Assembly (NCBI GenBank): GCA_964430505.1
Contig: CAYSGH010000041.1
Location: 1-36,338 of the forward strand
Direction: 5' to 3'
Length of the DNA stretch: 36,338 bases
Origin: UBA6176 sp032119375
GTDB lineage: Bacteria; Verrucomicrobiota; Verrucomicrobiia; Limisphaerales; UBA9464
Position numbers and translations under genes: made by a program. The number at the start of each line of letters is the position of its first letter. Positions within the stretch are counted from its first letter, which is position 1. The notes under the pieces are model-generated. The model did not search any database and had not been told where the DNA came from. It saw only the letters and a list, made by a program, of their open reading frames with translations. Below, piece by piece: positions 16,993-25,660 of the stretch.

Positions 16993-18731
16993 GGGGGCGT
17001 GCACGGCACCATGGGTTCCTCCAGCAAGGGCAACTCCACCCGGGACGGATGCGCGGCGTCGTGCAGCACCTGTTGTCGTGCCCGAAGCCAGTCCCGGGGC
17101 GATGCCAGGCGCGATGGGACGCCGGAGCCCGGGTTGCGGTCGAACAGGGGAAACGCGGAGCTCGCCACCTCCACGCGCAGGCGCTCGCCAGGCGCGAAGA
17201 CGCACGACGTGGACTCCATCTCGACGTGCCACGCATGAGGGGCATCCGCCCGGTGCGGTGGATGGGCGAACAACGCGGAGGAACGCGCCGCCCCGAGGGA
17301 CACGTTGAGCGCCCGACCGTCCGGCAGGACCCGGACCAGCTTCACGACAAGGTCGCAGTGGTCCAGGGAGGATTGCAGGTGGAGGATGGCCCTCGGCGTG
17401 CCGCACACATGCAGCCGCGCCTCCAAGGGCTTCGAGGTATAGACCAGCAGGTTGTTGCCTTGCTCGGCCCGCGCTTGGTTGAAGCACCCCTGCGCCGCCG
17501 TGGGCCCGCCCGGCGCCACCACCGGGACGTCCGGGTCATGAACGAAGGTGTCTCGTGGCTCCGTCGTGTCGGGAGGCTCCAACGAAAGCCAGCCATCGCC
17601 CCGCAGGCCGTTTGCCCGGCCTCCGCTGCGGAGGTGCCATGACTGGCATCGCGCGTCGCCACCGGGCCATGCATCGAGTCGATGCCAGCAGTTGTCCCCC
17701 ATCGCGAACAATCGAGCCCGCGGCTCGCGTGCAAACGTCCCGGCGTCCTTCAGCCAGTGGTCGAACCAACGCAACAGCAAGGCGTCCGTGTCCAGCATCG
17801 CCTCGGGCCCCATGTCGATCTCCCCCACGTGACGTCCCCACGGGATGTGAACCCACGGCCCGGCCACCAGGTGCTGGGCGTCGCGCGCCCGGCCGGAGTG
17901 GCGCCGCATCGACTCGAAGAGCTGGATTCCGCCGTGCAGGTACAGGTCATGCCAACCCACGAGGTGCAACGCGGGAACCTGGACCGCCTCCCAGCGGGTC
18001 GAGATGTCCTGCCGTTCCCAGTAGGGGCCCGGCTGGTCGTGGGCGATCCAGTCCGAGTAATAGCCGGGCAACTCCGGGGCGGTGAGGTGCGGGATTTCCG
18101 CAAAGGGCGCGGCATGGACGTGGGCGGCGGGCTGGGACCATGCCGCATCGAGGGAGCGGGCGGCCTCTGGCGGTCCGAGGCGGTGCGCGTCTCCCCGCAG
18201 CATTTGCGTGGCCCATCCAACGGTGGACGCGAGGCGGAGCAGCCCGCCCTGGTAGAACCAGCCCCGATGCAGGTCGCCCGCCGTCATCCAGGGAGCGATG
18301 CAGCGCAGGGCTGGATGGCCGCGCGCCGCCGCCAGGAGCTGGGTGACGCCTTGGTACGAAAACCCGTACATCCCGATGCGTCCGTTGCACTCGGGCCGCT
18401 GCGACAGCCATTCCAGCGTCTCGTGGCCGTCCTGCTCCTCGTGGAGGAAGGGATAGAACTCGCCGCCGGATGCACCACGGCCGCGGACGTCCTGCACGAC
18501 GACCACGTACCCGTGGCGCGCGAACCACACGGGATGCGCATACACGACGGTGGTGGCGATGTCCTTGCCGTAGGGTTGCCGCACCAGCAGGGCCGGGGCT
18601 GGCCCGCCGCCCGGCGGGAGGTAATGGTCCGAACGCAGCACCGTCCCATCCGAGAGGCGGAGCTCGACGTCGCGCACGAGGCGCACGCCGTCTCCGCAGT
18701 CGATGGCCTGGGGTGGGGCTTGGGGGATCAT
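16989..18731 (-). CDS. CocE/NonD family hydrolase
   Basis: A 580-residue alpha/beta hydrolase of the X-Pro dipeptidyl-peptidase/cocaine-esterase family. The N-terminal catalytic domain has LLVRQPYGKD, VVVQDVRGRGASGGEFYPF (oxyanion region) and the nucleophile elbow GMYGFSYQG, with Ser125. The acid and His should lie in the ALLLRWFDHWLKD and GPWVHIPWGRHVGEID regions. The C-terminal third (from about 380) is the family's jelly-roll domain, with PRAILHLQSSLDHCDLVVKL. There is no signal peptide, so it is probably cytoplasmic. These enzymes cleave amides or esters. Its tight coupling to the ABC genes (4-base overlap) suggests it hydrolyses the imported compound or a conjugate of it. Confidence 0.9.
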   Translation of the reverse strand: MIPQAPPQAIDCGDGVRLVRDVELRLSDGTVLRSDHYLPPGGGPAPALLVRQPYGKDIATTVVYAHPVWFARHGYVVVVQDVRGRGASGGEFYPFLHEEQDGHETLEWLSQRPECNGRIGMYGFSYQGVTQLLAAARGHPALRCIAPWMTAGDLHRGWFYQGGLLRLASTVGWATQMLRGDAHRLGPPEAARSLDAAWSQPAAHVHAAPFAEIPHLTAPELPGYYSDWIAHDQPGPYWERQDISTRWEAVQVPALHLVGWHDLYLHGGIQLFESMRRHSGRARDAQHLVAGPWVHIPWGRHVGEIDMGPEAMLDTDALLLRWFDHWLKDAGTFAREPRARLFAMGDNCWHRLDAWPGGDARCQSWHLRSGGRANGLRGDGWLSLEPPDTTEPRDTFVHDPDVPVVAPGGPTAAQGCFNQARAEQGNNLLVYTSKPLEARLHVCGTPRAILHLQSSLDHCDLVVKLVRVLPDGRALNVSLGAARSSALFAHPPHRADAPHAWHVEMESTSCVFAPGERLRVEVASSAFPLFDRNPGSGVPSRLASPRDWLRARQQVLHDAAHPSRVELPLLEEPMVPCTPP

Positions 18732-18760
18732 GTGGGGTGCCGCGTTGCGTGGCGATGGGC

Positions 18761-19549
18761 CTAGCTGCGGGGGCCATGCTCAAAGGCCGCCATCTCGACC
18801 AACGCCTGGGCGATGCGCCCGGCCATCTCGTCGCGCCAACGACGCCCGTTCTCCGCCGTCGATGGCGCGGGATCGCCCATGACCCCGGTGGGCGAGACGT
18901 CGCGCGTGAGCCACGCGTAGGTGGCGTAGGCGAACTCGGGCATCAACGTGCCCGGGTCCCCGACGCGGCGGATGTAGCTCGCGGTGTAGTGCCCCGTGTG
19001 GACGAGGTCCGGCGTCGCATCCAGCAACAGCGCGGTCTCCACCTCGCCCGCATGGAAGCCAAACTTGGCCTCCTGCGGGTCCAGGCCGGAGGCGGGGCCG
19101 CCCCCGAAGAGGCAGAACGTGGTGAGGCCCAGCTCGGCACGGAGGTCGCGCGCCATGACGTCCACGAGCGAGTGGTTGCCGCCATGGGAGTTGAAGAACA
19201 CGAGCTTGCGAAACCCGCCGGCCTTGAGGCTGGCCCCAAGGTCGCGGAGGACCGCGATGAAGGTGTCGCGCGAGAGCGAGAAGGTGCCGGGGAAGCCGAG
19301 GTGCTCGTTGCTCTTGCCGTAGCACACCGGCGCGAGGGCATACACGGGCAGGTCCGGCGGCAGCAGTCGCAGCGCGTGCCCGAGGAGGTAGTTGTTGAGG
19401 AGCGTGTCCGTGGCGAGGGGCAGGTGATGCCCGTGTTGCTCGATGGCGGCCGTGGGCAGCACCACCAGCGCACGGTCGCGCGGCAGTGACTCCACCTGCT
19501 TCCACGTCAGGTAGGGAAGGAAGCGTTCGTCGGGAATCCAGGTCCTCAT
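18761..19549 (-). CDS. creatininase family amidohydrolase
   Basis: A 262-residue binuclear-metal cyclic amide hydrolase of the creatininase family. Metal-ligand motifs are EQHGHHLPLATD (Glu37, His39, Asp48), NSHGGNH (His122) and HAGEVETA (Glu169). The loop HLGFPGTFSL at 83-92 is also typical. The family includes creatinine amidohydrolase, formamidopyrimidine hydrolases and MftE, so the label does not fix the substrate. In classical creatininase the second-metal Glu lies in an NGHYEN-like segment; here it is SHGGN, which is more like the broader family. It lies 29 bases before the CocE gene and 18 bases after the FAD oxidoreductase. A ring-opening step on a cyclic amide or urea-like ring is a fitting inference. 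Confidence 0.9.
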   Translation of the reverse strand: MRTWIPDERFLPYLTWKQVESLPRDRALVVLPTAAIEQHGHHLPLATDTLLNNYLLGHALRLLPPDLPVYALAPVCYGKSNEHLGFPGTFSLSRDTFIAVLRDLGASLKAGGFRKLVFFNSHGGNHSLVDVMARDLRAELGLTTFCLFGGGPASGLDPQEAKFGFHAGEVETALLLDATPDLVHTGHYTASYIRRVGDPGTLMPEFAYATYAWLTRDVSPTGVMGDPAPSTAENGRRWRDEMAGRIAQALVEMAAFEHGPRS

Positions 19550-19567
19550 GGGCGTGGCAGGATGGGT

Positions 19568-20944
19568 TCAGGCCGCGTTGGCATGCTCCGGCCGTGGCTT
19601 GTAGCCCGACATCTTGCCGGGGTTGAGCAGCCCGTGGGGGTCGTACTCGGCCTTGGCCACGAGCTTCGCGTCGTCCGGCCGCCAGCGCCCGCTGCCCTCG
19701 AGATGGTTGATGTGGGGGTTGGCAATCCCCACGCCGATGGACAGCGAGTGGTCGATCATCTCCTGCAGGCGCGCCTCGGTGGTGAACCGCACAATGGGCA
19801 ACGCTCCGGGCACCACGACGCCGTCCGACTTGAGGAACTCCATGTGCATGAGGATCTCGTCGCCGAACCGTTCCTTGAGCGACTGGATTTGCTCGCGCAC
19901 GCGCTTGGGGTCGAAGCCGGACTGGAGGTACGTGACGCCGGGGTCGGCCTTCTTGGCCCACAGGGTGGTGTGGTTCCACGTGTAGTCCGAGAGCTGCGCC
20001 CCGCGGCGGGGCTCATGGAAGGGCGCCTGGAACACGACGTGGCCGCCGGCCCGGGACGCCGCCGCGCCCAGGGCTTCGAGCTGGTCGTTGGCCATCTCGA
20101 GGAAGGCGAGCGCCTCGCCTTGCGGGACCCACTTCACCAAGGGCGTGAACCACGCCGGGATGGGCCACTCGAAGGCCGTCACCAGCCGCTTGCGCCATGA
20201 GGCGTCGTTCGCGACCGCCTCGGTGAAGTCGAGGCATGAGGCAAACGAGGGGAAGCCCACGGCGACCTGTGCCCACTCCACCTTGGGCGCGAGCGCGATG
20301 GTCGCCTCCACCATGACGCCCGTCGTGCCCCAGGCGTGGAGCGCCCGCAGCACGTCCGGCCCTTCGAGAGTCACCTCGCGCGGCGTCTCCTCCAAGGTCA
20401 GCAGGCGAATGCGGCGCACGGTGCCGTTGTCGCGCAGGACGCCATGCGTGATGGACCCGATGCCGCCGGAGCCGCCCGCCAGGAAGCCGCCCACGGAGGC
20501 TTTCTGGTAGGTGCTGGGGTAGCAGCGCAGCTCCCATCCCGCCTTCCGGGCCGTGCTCTCCACCACGCCCAGGCGAGCCCCAGGCTCGCACACGGCCGTG
20601 CCGTCGCCCGTGATCTCCACCACCCGGTCCAGCGCGCCCAGGTCCAGCAGGATGCCGCCCGCCAGCGGGATGCATTGCCCGTAGTTGCCCGTCCCGGCCC
20701 CGCGCACCGTCACCGGCACGCCGTGCCTCGCCGCGAACGCCAGCACGGCCCGGACGTCGTCGAGGTCGCGAACCTGCACCGCCGCGTCGCCCCGCTTGTC
20801 ACGGAGCTGCCGCTCCAGCACGGGCGAGTACCAGTAGAAATCCTTCGACAACCGGTCCACCTCCGTGGCCGTCGTCACCACGCGGCCGGGGCGGAGGGTT
20901 TGTTCAAGCAGGGGAAGCCAATCAACGGGTTGATGCTGGGGCAT
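19568..20944 (-). CDS. FAD-binding (PCMH/VAO-type) oxidoreductase
   Basis: A 458-residue flavoprotein of the GlcD/vanillyl-alcohol-oxidase class. The PCMH FAD domain covers about 40-215: VPVTVRGAGTGNYGQCIPLA is the pyrophosphate loop, LLDLGALDRVVEI follows, and SVGGFLAGGSGGIGSITHG is the second FAD-binding segment. The C-terminal half is a substrate-cap domain ending in LLNPGKMSGYKP, the GLLNPGK signature of the D-lactate/glycolate-oxidase group. There is no signal peptide. ATG at 20944 is the natural start (MPQHQPVDWLPLL). It is 56 bases after the deaminase gene and 18 before the creatininase gene. Likely role: oxidation of a hydroxyl or amine intermediate; substrate unknown. Confidence 0.9.
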   Translation of the reverse strand: MPQHQPVDWLPLLEQTLRPGRVVTTATEVDRLSKDFYWYSPVLERQLRDKRGDAAVQVRDLDDVRAVLAFAARHGVPVTVRGAGTGNYGQCIPLAGGILLDLGALDRVVEITGDGTAVCEPGARLGVVESTARKAGWELRCYPSTYQKASVGGFLAGGSGGIGSITHGVLRDNGTVRRIRLLTLEETPREVTLEGPDVLRALHAWGTTGVMVEATIALAPKVEWAQVAVGFPSFASCLDFTEAVANDASWRKRLVTAFEWPIPAWFTPLVKWVPQGEALAFLEMANDQLEALGAAASRAGGHVVFQAPFHEPRRGAQLSDYTWNHTTLWAKKADPGVTYLQSGFDPKRVREQIQSLKERFGDEILMHMEFLKSDGVVVPGALPIVRFTTEARLQEMIDHSLSIGVGIANPHINHLEGSGRWRPDDAKLVAKAEYDPHGLLNPGKMSGYKPRPEHANAA

Positions 20945-21000
20945 GGGTGATGTTGGGGTTCGAGGAGGATGCTGGGGCGGGGGAGGGGAACCGTCGCGGG

Positions 21001-21483
21001 TCAGCGCTTGCCGGGCTTCGGGTGCCTCCAAAGCTTCATCGCGGCGGCCATGCGGGGATCCTCGAAGAGCGCCACGCAGGCGTCGCGCGCCACCGGCCCC
21101 ACCACCTCGCACTTCAGGTCGCTGCGCCGGGTCAACTGGCGGGCCGACGTGTAAATCTGCGAGCAGAACCGCGCCGCGTCGGAAATCGTCGCGCCGTAGA
21201 TCACCCGGTCCACCCCCGCCCAAAGCGCCGCCGCCATGCACATGGGACACGGCTCGCACGTTGTATAAAGCGCGTAGCCCTTGAGCGACGTGCCCTTCAG
21301 CTTCTTCGTCGCCGCGCGAATGGCGCGCACCTCCGCGTGCGACGTCGGGTCGTGCTCCGCCGTGACGGCATTGAGTCGCCGGACCAGTCGGCGGCCGGTC
21401 GCGACGTGGATGACGTCCGCGCAGAAGGGGGATTGCCGCGGTGTTCCCAGGTGCGTCGCCGTCGAGGCAGCAAGGTCGTTCAT
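21001..21483 (-). CDS. nucleoside/guanine deaminase-like protein (CMP/dCMP deaminase fold)
   Basis: A 160-residue zinc deaminase. The active site is HAE at 49-51 (zinc-binding His49, proton-shuttle Glu51) with PCPMC, in which Cys79 and Cys82 bind zinc. DPTSHAEVRAIR and YTTCEPCPMCMAAALWAGVD match the guanine-deaminase (GuaD) and TadA superfamily; the long C-terminal segment with ARFCSQIYTSARQL favours GuaD-like over TadA. The start is ambiguous: ATG at 21483 has GGA or AGGA 4-10 bases upstream, while ATG at 21492 lies only one base after AGGAC. First gene of the nine-gene operon. It would release ammonia from an exocyclic amino group of a purine or similar ring. Confidence 0.9.
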   Translation of the reverse strand: MNDLAASTATHLGTPRQSPFCADVIHVATGRRLVRRLNAVTAEHDPTSHAEVRAIRAATKKLKGTSLKGYALYTTCEPCPMCMAAALWAGVDRVIYGATISDAARFCSQIYTSARQLTRRSDLKCEVVGPVARDACVALFEDPRMAAAMKLWRHPKPGKR

Positions 21484-21607
21484 TCGTTCCATGTCCTGCG
21501 TCGATGCGGCCTGTCGCCGGGGTGCTCCCATGAAATCCCGTGAAGCAAGGGGCGTTCCAAGATGCGGACGGATCCGGTGCGGCACGCGGAATGCACGCCG
21601 GCGAGGC
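21484..21607. promoter_or_regulatory. divergent control region of the heterocycle locus
   Basis: About 120 bases separate the start of the nine-gene minus-strand operon from the plus-strand amidase gene. Both promoters must lie here or overlap the gene starts. I see no clear -35/-10 pair, no long palindrome and no recognisable riboswitch. No transcriptional regulator gene lies anywhere in the locus, so the regulator must be encoded elsewhere. Confidence 0.45.
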
Positions 21608-22954
21608 ATGAGCCAACACGGCGTGATCTCACGGCAGGACCGCCTGGCCGCCATCGACCGGGCGGCCTGCGCCCTCGTTCCCGGACGGGCCTTCATTGCA
21701 TATAGCCCGGAATGGATCCGCCACGAGGCGGACCGTCGCGTCGGCGACGGACCCCGGCCGCTCGATGGGCTCTCGGTCTCGGTGAAGGACCTGATGGACG
21801 TCGCGGGCTGGCCGACGACGTCGGGCGGACGGCCCTCGGGGATGCCGTTGCCAGCCGCGACGCGCGATGCGGTGTTTGTGGCGCCGTGGCGCGCGGCCGG
21901 GGCCTGGATGGTCGGCAAGACGCACCTCAACGAGCACGCATATGGGCTCACCGGCGAGAACCCGTGGTGGGGCGACTGCACGATGCCCGGGGATCCGGGG
22001 CGGTTGACCGGCGGATCGAGCAGCGGCGCGGCAGCCACGGTGCTGGCAGGGGCTGCGGACGTGGGGCTGGGGACGGACACGGGCGGATCGCTGCGCGTCC
22101 CGGCGTCCTTGTGCGGCCTCGCCAGCATTCGCGCGCCGGGATGGTTTCGTTGTCATGACGGCGTGCGTCCCTTGGCTCGGACCTTTGACACGCTGGGATG
22201 GATTGGACGGGATGCATGCGAGCTGGAGCGGGTCGCGGAGCGGTTGCTGCCTGGGCAGGACGTGCGCTTTGCGCGGCCCCGGATGGTGGTGGTCGAGGGC
22301 CCGCTGCTGGACGCGTGCGACCCCGACGTGCGCGAGGCGTGGTCGGGCTTGAAGGCGGCGCTGCGTGCGGCTGGAGCCTCGTTCGAGTCCCAGGACGTCC
22401 CGTGGCTGGCGGATGCGACGGCCCTCTTCGCGCCGCTTCAAGCCCGCGAGGCGTGGAGCGTGCATCGGGGGCGGCTGGAGGCGGAGCCGGACTCCTTCGG
22501 CGAAGCCGTCCGCCAGCGGCTGGAGTGGGGACGAAGCCTCGGTGCCGGCGACGAGCGGGCGTTGCGCCGCGGCGTGGCCGCATTTCGGAGGCGGATGAGC
22601 CAGTGGCTGGGCAGCGGCTCCGTGCTCGCGATTCCCGCCTGCGCGGTGACGCGCCTGGATGCTGGGGCGGACCATGCGGCGGTGCGGGGGCGCATCTTGT
22701 CGCTGACGACGCCGGCCAGCGTGGCGCGCCTCCCGGTGGTGACGCAGCCGTGCCCATGGGCGGTCCCGGGGAAGCCGCTGGGAATCCAATGGGTGGGCGC
22801 GGCGGGCTCGGAATGGATGTTGGTTCGTTGGGCCGCGTCCTTGGCGCGGACATGGGCGCGGTTGGGAATGGCCCAGAGTGGACACAACGAGACATCGAGA
22901 CTCGCCACGGCGGACGTCGGGCTGCCCCAGCATGTTGGGTCATGGGATCGATGA
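21608..22954 (+). CDS. amidase signature family amidase
   Basis: A 448-residue Ser-cisSer-Lys amidase. The catalytic triad is visible: Lys60 in LSVSVKDLMDVAG, cis-Ser137 in LTGGSSSGAAATVLAGAAD, and nucleophile Ser161 in GLGTDTGGSLRVPA. Spacing between the two serines (24) equals that of family prototypes. The C-terminal half (about 215-448) is less conserved, with LPVVTQPCPWAVPGKPLGIQ the usual late motif. No signal peptide. The start is chosen at ATG 21608 because the longer upstream frame runs through the divergent deaminase gene. Relatives include allophanate hydrolase, biuret hydrolase and aryl amidases. It is the first plus-strand gene and probably cleaves a linear amide product of ring opening. 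Confidence 0.92.
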   Translation: MSQHGVISRQDRLAAIDRAACALVPGRAFIAYSPEWIRHEADRRVGDGPRPLDGLSVSVKDLMDVAGWPTTSGGRPSGMPLPAATRDAVFVAPWRAAGAWMVGKTHLNEHAYGLTGENPWWGDCTMPGDPGRLTGGSSSGAAATVLAGAADVGLGTDTGGSLRVPASLCGLASIRAPGWFRCHDGVRPLARTFDTLGWIGRDACELERVAERLLPGQDVRFARPRMVVVEGPLLDACDPDVREAWSGLKAALRAAGASFESQDVPWLADATALFAPLQAREAWSVHRGRLEAEPDSFGEAVRQRLEWGRSLGAGDERALRRGVAAFRRRMSQWLGSGSVLAIPACAVTRLDAGADHAAVRGRILSLTTPASVARLPVVTQPCPWAVPGKPLGIQWVGAAGSEWMLVRWAASLARTWARLGMAQSGHNETSRLATADVGLPQHVGSWDR

Positions 22955-23018
22955 AGACGATTCCGGCAAGGCATCACGACGCCGTGCCTGCGGGTGTTTG
23001 ACCGCGGTGGATCGATGC

Positions 23019-23040
23019 GCCCGCCCCGTCGGCGGGCTTT
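23019..23040 (+). terminator. possible intrinsic terminator after the amidase gene
   Basis: GCCCGCC (23019-23025) and GGCGGGC (23031-23037) form a perfect 7-bp stem with loop CCGTC, followed at once by TTT. It lies 64 bases after the amidase stop and 90 before the receptor start. It could end the amidase transcript, or act as an attenuator in the receptor leader. The U-run is only three bases long, so strength is doubtful. Confidence 0.5.
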
Positions 23041-23114
23041 GGCAGATGCGATGCTCAGGGCGTGGAGTCCGGTGTTGCCGGGAACAGTTCGCGGCCCCGG
23101 GCGGATCGCAATTC

Positions 23115-23120
23115 AGGAGA
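23115..23120 (+). promoter_or_regulatory. strong ribosome binding site of the receptor gene
   Basis: AGGAGA seven bases before the ATG at 23128. It fixes the receptor start over the longer frame that opens at 23062. It is one of the few clear Shine-Dalgarno sequences in the window; most genes here have weak or no such site or rely on coupled overlaps. Confidence 0.75.
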
Positions 23121-23127
23121 GACCAAC

Positions 23128-25587
23128 ATGAAGCACCCAAGACCCCGAAGGACGGAGCGTCGCATGGCCCTGAGGCTCGGCGGCATGGCGACGGCGATGG
23201 CTGCGCAGCAGCTTGTTGCGCAGGGAACCAGCGCGGCGCCAGCCGCCGTGGTGACCAACACGATGGACCGCGTGGTCGTCCAGGGCCTGTCCCTGAACGA
23301 GACAGTCCTGCCGACGGCGCGACCGGTGGAGTCCGTGATGGGCGACGACCGGTCGATCCTGGACACGCCGCGTTCGGTCAGCCTCGTGACCAAGGCGCAA
23401 ATGGAGGCCCGCGCGATCAACCGGGCGACGGACTTCAACCAGTACTCGCCGGGCGTGTACACGCCGTCGCGCTACGGGTTGGCCAACGTCCCCGTCATCC
23501 GCGGCGAGCTCAGCGAGATCTACCAGAACGGGCAGCGCACGATCTATAGCCGCAACTCGTTGCTCGCGAGCTTCAACCAGGTGGAGGCCATGGACATCGT
23601 GAAGGGCCCGGGATCCGCCGTGTACGGGCCGCAAGGGCAGGGCCCGGGCGGCTACGTCAACTTCGTGACCAAGTCCCCCTACTTCGACCAGTTCCGCGGC
23701 GACATGATCACGCGCTGGGGAACGTTCGTGCCCGGCGGCCAAAGCTACTTCAGCCCGGAGTGGATCCTGGACGTGGGCGGCCCGATCAATGACAAGGTGG
23801 CCTACCGCGTGAGCTACCTCGGCCGCGAGGCGGAGGGGTACTACCGCAACGTGAAGGACAACACGCAGGACATCTTCGCCGCCCTGTCCGTGAAGGCGAC
23901 GGAGAAGCTCACGCTGGACCTGAACGCACAGGCCTACACCAGCCGCTTCAACGAGGTCCTCGGCATCAACCGCGTGACCCAGGAGCTGATTGACGACTGG
24001 ACCTACATCGCCGGCCCCGTGCAGCCCAACAACCGGTTCGGCGACCCGCTGAACTCCATCGGGCCCTTCGGCATCAATGCGAACTTCGCCCTCCTGGACC
24101 CCGCCCAGGCCCGCCGCGTGAAGGTCTATCCGTGGCAGACGATCAACGCGCCCTCCGACAGCGCCGCCGGCAAGCGGTTCTCGTCCCAGTTGACGGCCAC
24201 CTACCTCGTGTCGGAGGACACCAAGGTGGTCAACAGGGCCTACGGCGAGACGCAGGAAAGCCGCAAGATCTCCGGGTACGGCTATACGGAGTGGGTCCCC
24301 GAGAACTGGATGATCAACGACCGACTCGAGCTGCACCACGCGTTCACGCCGGACGTGAAGGGCTACGAGACCCCGATCAAGACGATCTCGGGCGCCGACC
24401 TGCGCTACTCCAGCCTCCTGTCCTACCAGGACTTCTCGGTGGAGCCGTTCTTCCTCTACGACGTCACGCAGCCCCCCTCGACGTTCCGGCTCCCCTTCAA
24501 CCCGGCCGTCACGAGCGCCGGCGGCGGGTTCAACGTGCCCGGCCAGCCCGGCTACGGTGCCAACCCCTTCCCCTCTTCCGGAAACCAAGACAGCACGCTC
24601 CTGCAATCCGCTCTGTTCACGCAGTGGGATGTCCAGTTGCACGAGAAGTTCAACATCATCGCCGGCGGCCGGGGCGACTACTTCGACGCCGAGGCCGCCA
24701 GCCCCGTCATGGTGGAGCGGGCAAGGGGCGCGTTCTACGACTCGAAGGCCGACGTGATCAACGGGTCGGTGTTCGTGAGCGGCGTCTTCAAGTGGACGCC
24801 CACGCTGAGCAGCTACGCGACCTATAACCTGGTCAATGCCGTGGCCGGCAGCGCCAACTTCGGAGGCGTGGATGGCACCGGCGGCGACGCGGGGCTCAAG
24901 CGCTCGTTGTCGTCCGAGAGCGAGCTGATCGAGGTGGGCCAGAAGGCGAGCCTCTTCGGCAACACCGTCTTCCTGAGCGGCTCGATCTTCCAACAGACCC
25001 GCGTCGCGCCCGTGCTCCTCGGCCCCCCCGTCGGCATCCGCACGCGCGGCATCGAGCTGGAGGCGTTCTACCAGCCGGACCGCAACTTCAACGCCAGCGG
25101 CAACCTCACGTTGCAGGACGCCGAGCAGGACGACTTCACCTACCAGCAGACGTTCGACTACCGCGACGGCTACCCCACGAGCTTCCTCGTCGATGGCAAG
25201 CCCGGCACGGGCCAGGGCTCGCCCAACTACAACAACCCCTTCGGACGACCCACCCGGTCCGGCCGCAGCCGGGCCGCCTCCGTGCCGCAGGTCATGTTCA
25301 ACGCGTACGTGACGTACCAGTTCGACAACGGCCTCGGGGCGAGCTTCGGGCCCCAGCTCACGGGCGAGCAGTGGCAAAACCAGGAGGGCTCCCTCCGCAT
25401 CCCCGTCCAGTACACCCTCAACGCCTTCGTCTTTTACCGGCGCCCCCGCTGGGAGGTGCAGGTCAACTTCATGAACCTCACGGACGAGCGGAACTGGACG
25501 TCCATCGACCCCAGCTTCGCCGGCAACGACGTGATCTTCCCGGAGCAACCCTTCCGCGTCAGCGGCCAGGTCCGGTTCAAGTTCTAG
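23128..25587 (+). CDS. TonB-dependent outer-membrane receptor
   Basis: An 819-residue TonB-dependent transporter. After a basic leader and signal-peptide-like region (to about residue 40) comes MDRVVVQGL near 47-55, a plausible TonB box. The plug domain (about 75-190) includes SVSLVTKAQMEARAI, YSPGVYTPSRYG, PVIRGELSEIYQNGQ and VEAMDIVKGPGSAVYGPQGQ, the last typical of the siderophore-receptor subfamily. A 22-strand barrel should fill the rest, ending in VSGQVRFKF with the C-terminal Phe that marks outer-membrane barrels. In this context it is the candidate outer-membrane importer for the heterocyclic substrate or its metal complex. Receptors of this family also carry siderophores, vitamins and sugars, so specificity is inference from neighbours. 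A hairpin follows the stop codon. Confidence 0.93.
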   Translation: MKHPRPRRTERRMALRLGGMATAMAAQQLVAQGTSAAPAAVVTNTMDRVVVQGLSLNETVLPTARPVESVMGDDRSILDTPRSVSLVTKAQMEARAINRATDFNQYSPGVYTPSRYGLANVPVIRGELSEIYQNGQRTIYSRNSLLASFNQVEAMDIVKGPGSAVYGPQGQGPGGYVNFVTKSPYFDQFRGDMITRWGTFVPGGQSYFSPEWILDVGGPINDKVAYRVSYLGREAEGYYRNVKDNTQDIFAALSVKATEKLTLDLNAQAYTSRFNEVLGINRVTQELIDDWTYIAGPVQPNNRFGDPLNSIGPFGINANFALLDPAQARRVKVYPWQTINAPSDSAAGKRFSSQLTATYLVSEDTKVVNRAYGETQESRKISGYGYTEWVPENWMINDRLELHHAFTPDVKGYETPIKTISGADLRYSSLLSYQDFSVEPFFLYDVTQPPSTFRLPFNPAVTSAGGGFNVPGQPGYGANPFPSSGNQDSTLLQSALFTQWDVQLHEKFNIIAGGRGDYFDAEAASPVMVERARGAFYDSKADVINGSVFVSGVFKWTPTLSSYATYNLVNAVAGSANFGGVDGTGGDAGLKRSLSSESELIEVGQKASLFGNTVFLSGSIFQQTRVAPVLLGPPVGIRTRGIELEAFYQPDRNFNASGNLTLQDAEQDDFTYQQTFDYRDGYPTSFLVDGKPGTGQGSPNYNNPFGRPTRSGRSRAASVPQVMFNAYVTYQFDNGLGASFGPQLTGEQWQNQEGSLRIPVQYTLNAFVFYRRPRWEVQVNFMNLTDERNWTSIDPSFAGNDVIFPEQPFRVSGQVRFKF

Positions 25588-25603
25588 CCGGAACCCATCC
25601 CAA

Positions 25604-25636
25604 GTCGGCGCGGCCGGGTCGGTCCGCCGCGCCGAC
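25604..25636 (+). terminator. 10-bp hairpin between receptor and lipoprotein genes
   Basis: GTCGGCGCGG (25604-25613) pairs perfectly with CCGCGCCGAC (25627-25636) around a 13-base loop. No T-tract follows. It may partly terminate or stabilise the receptor mRNA, setting a high receptor-to-downstream ratio. True termination is doubtful because the next gene starts only 25 bases later. Confidence 0.4.
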
Positions 25637-25660
25637 GCCTCGCACCATCGCGTTGCTCCC

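Noticed and set aside
21484..21607. TPP or purine riboswitch in the divergent control region
   Set aside because: NMT1-type binding proteins and deaminases make this plausible, but I could not find the conserved TPP cores (CTGAGA, ACCTGATCTGG) or the purine aptamer junction.
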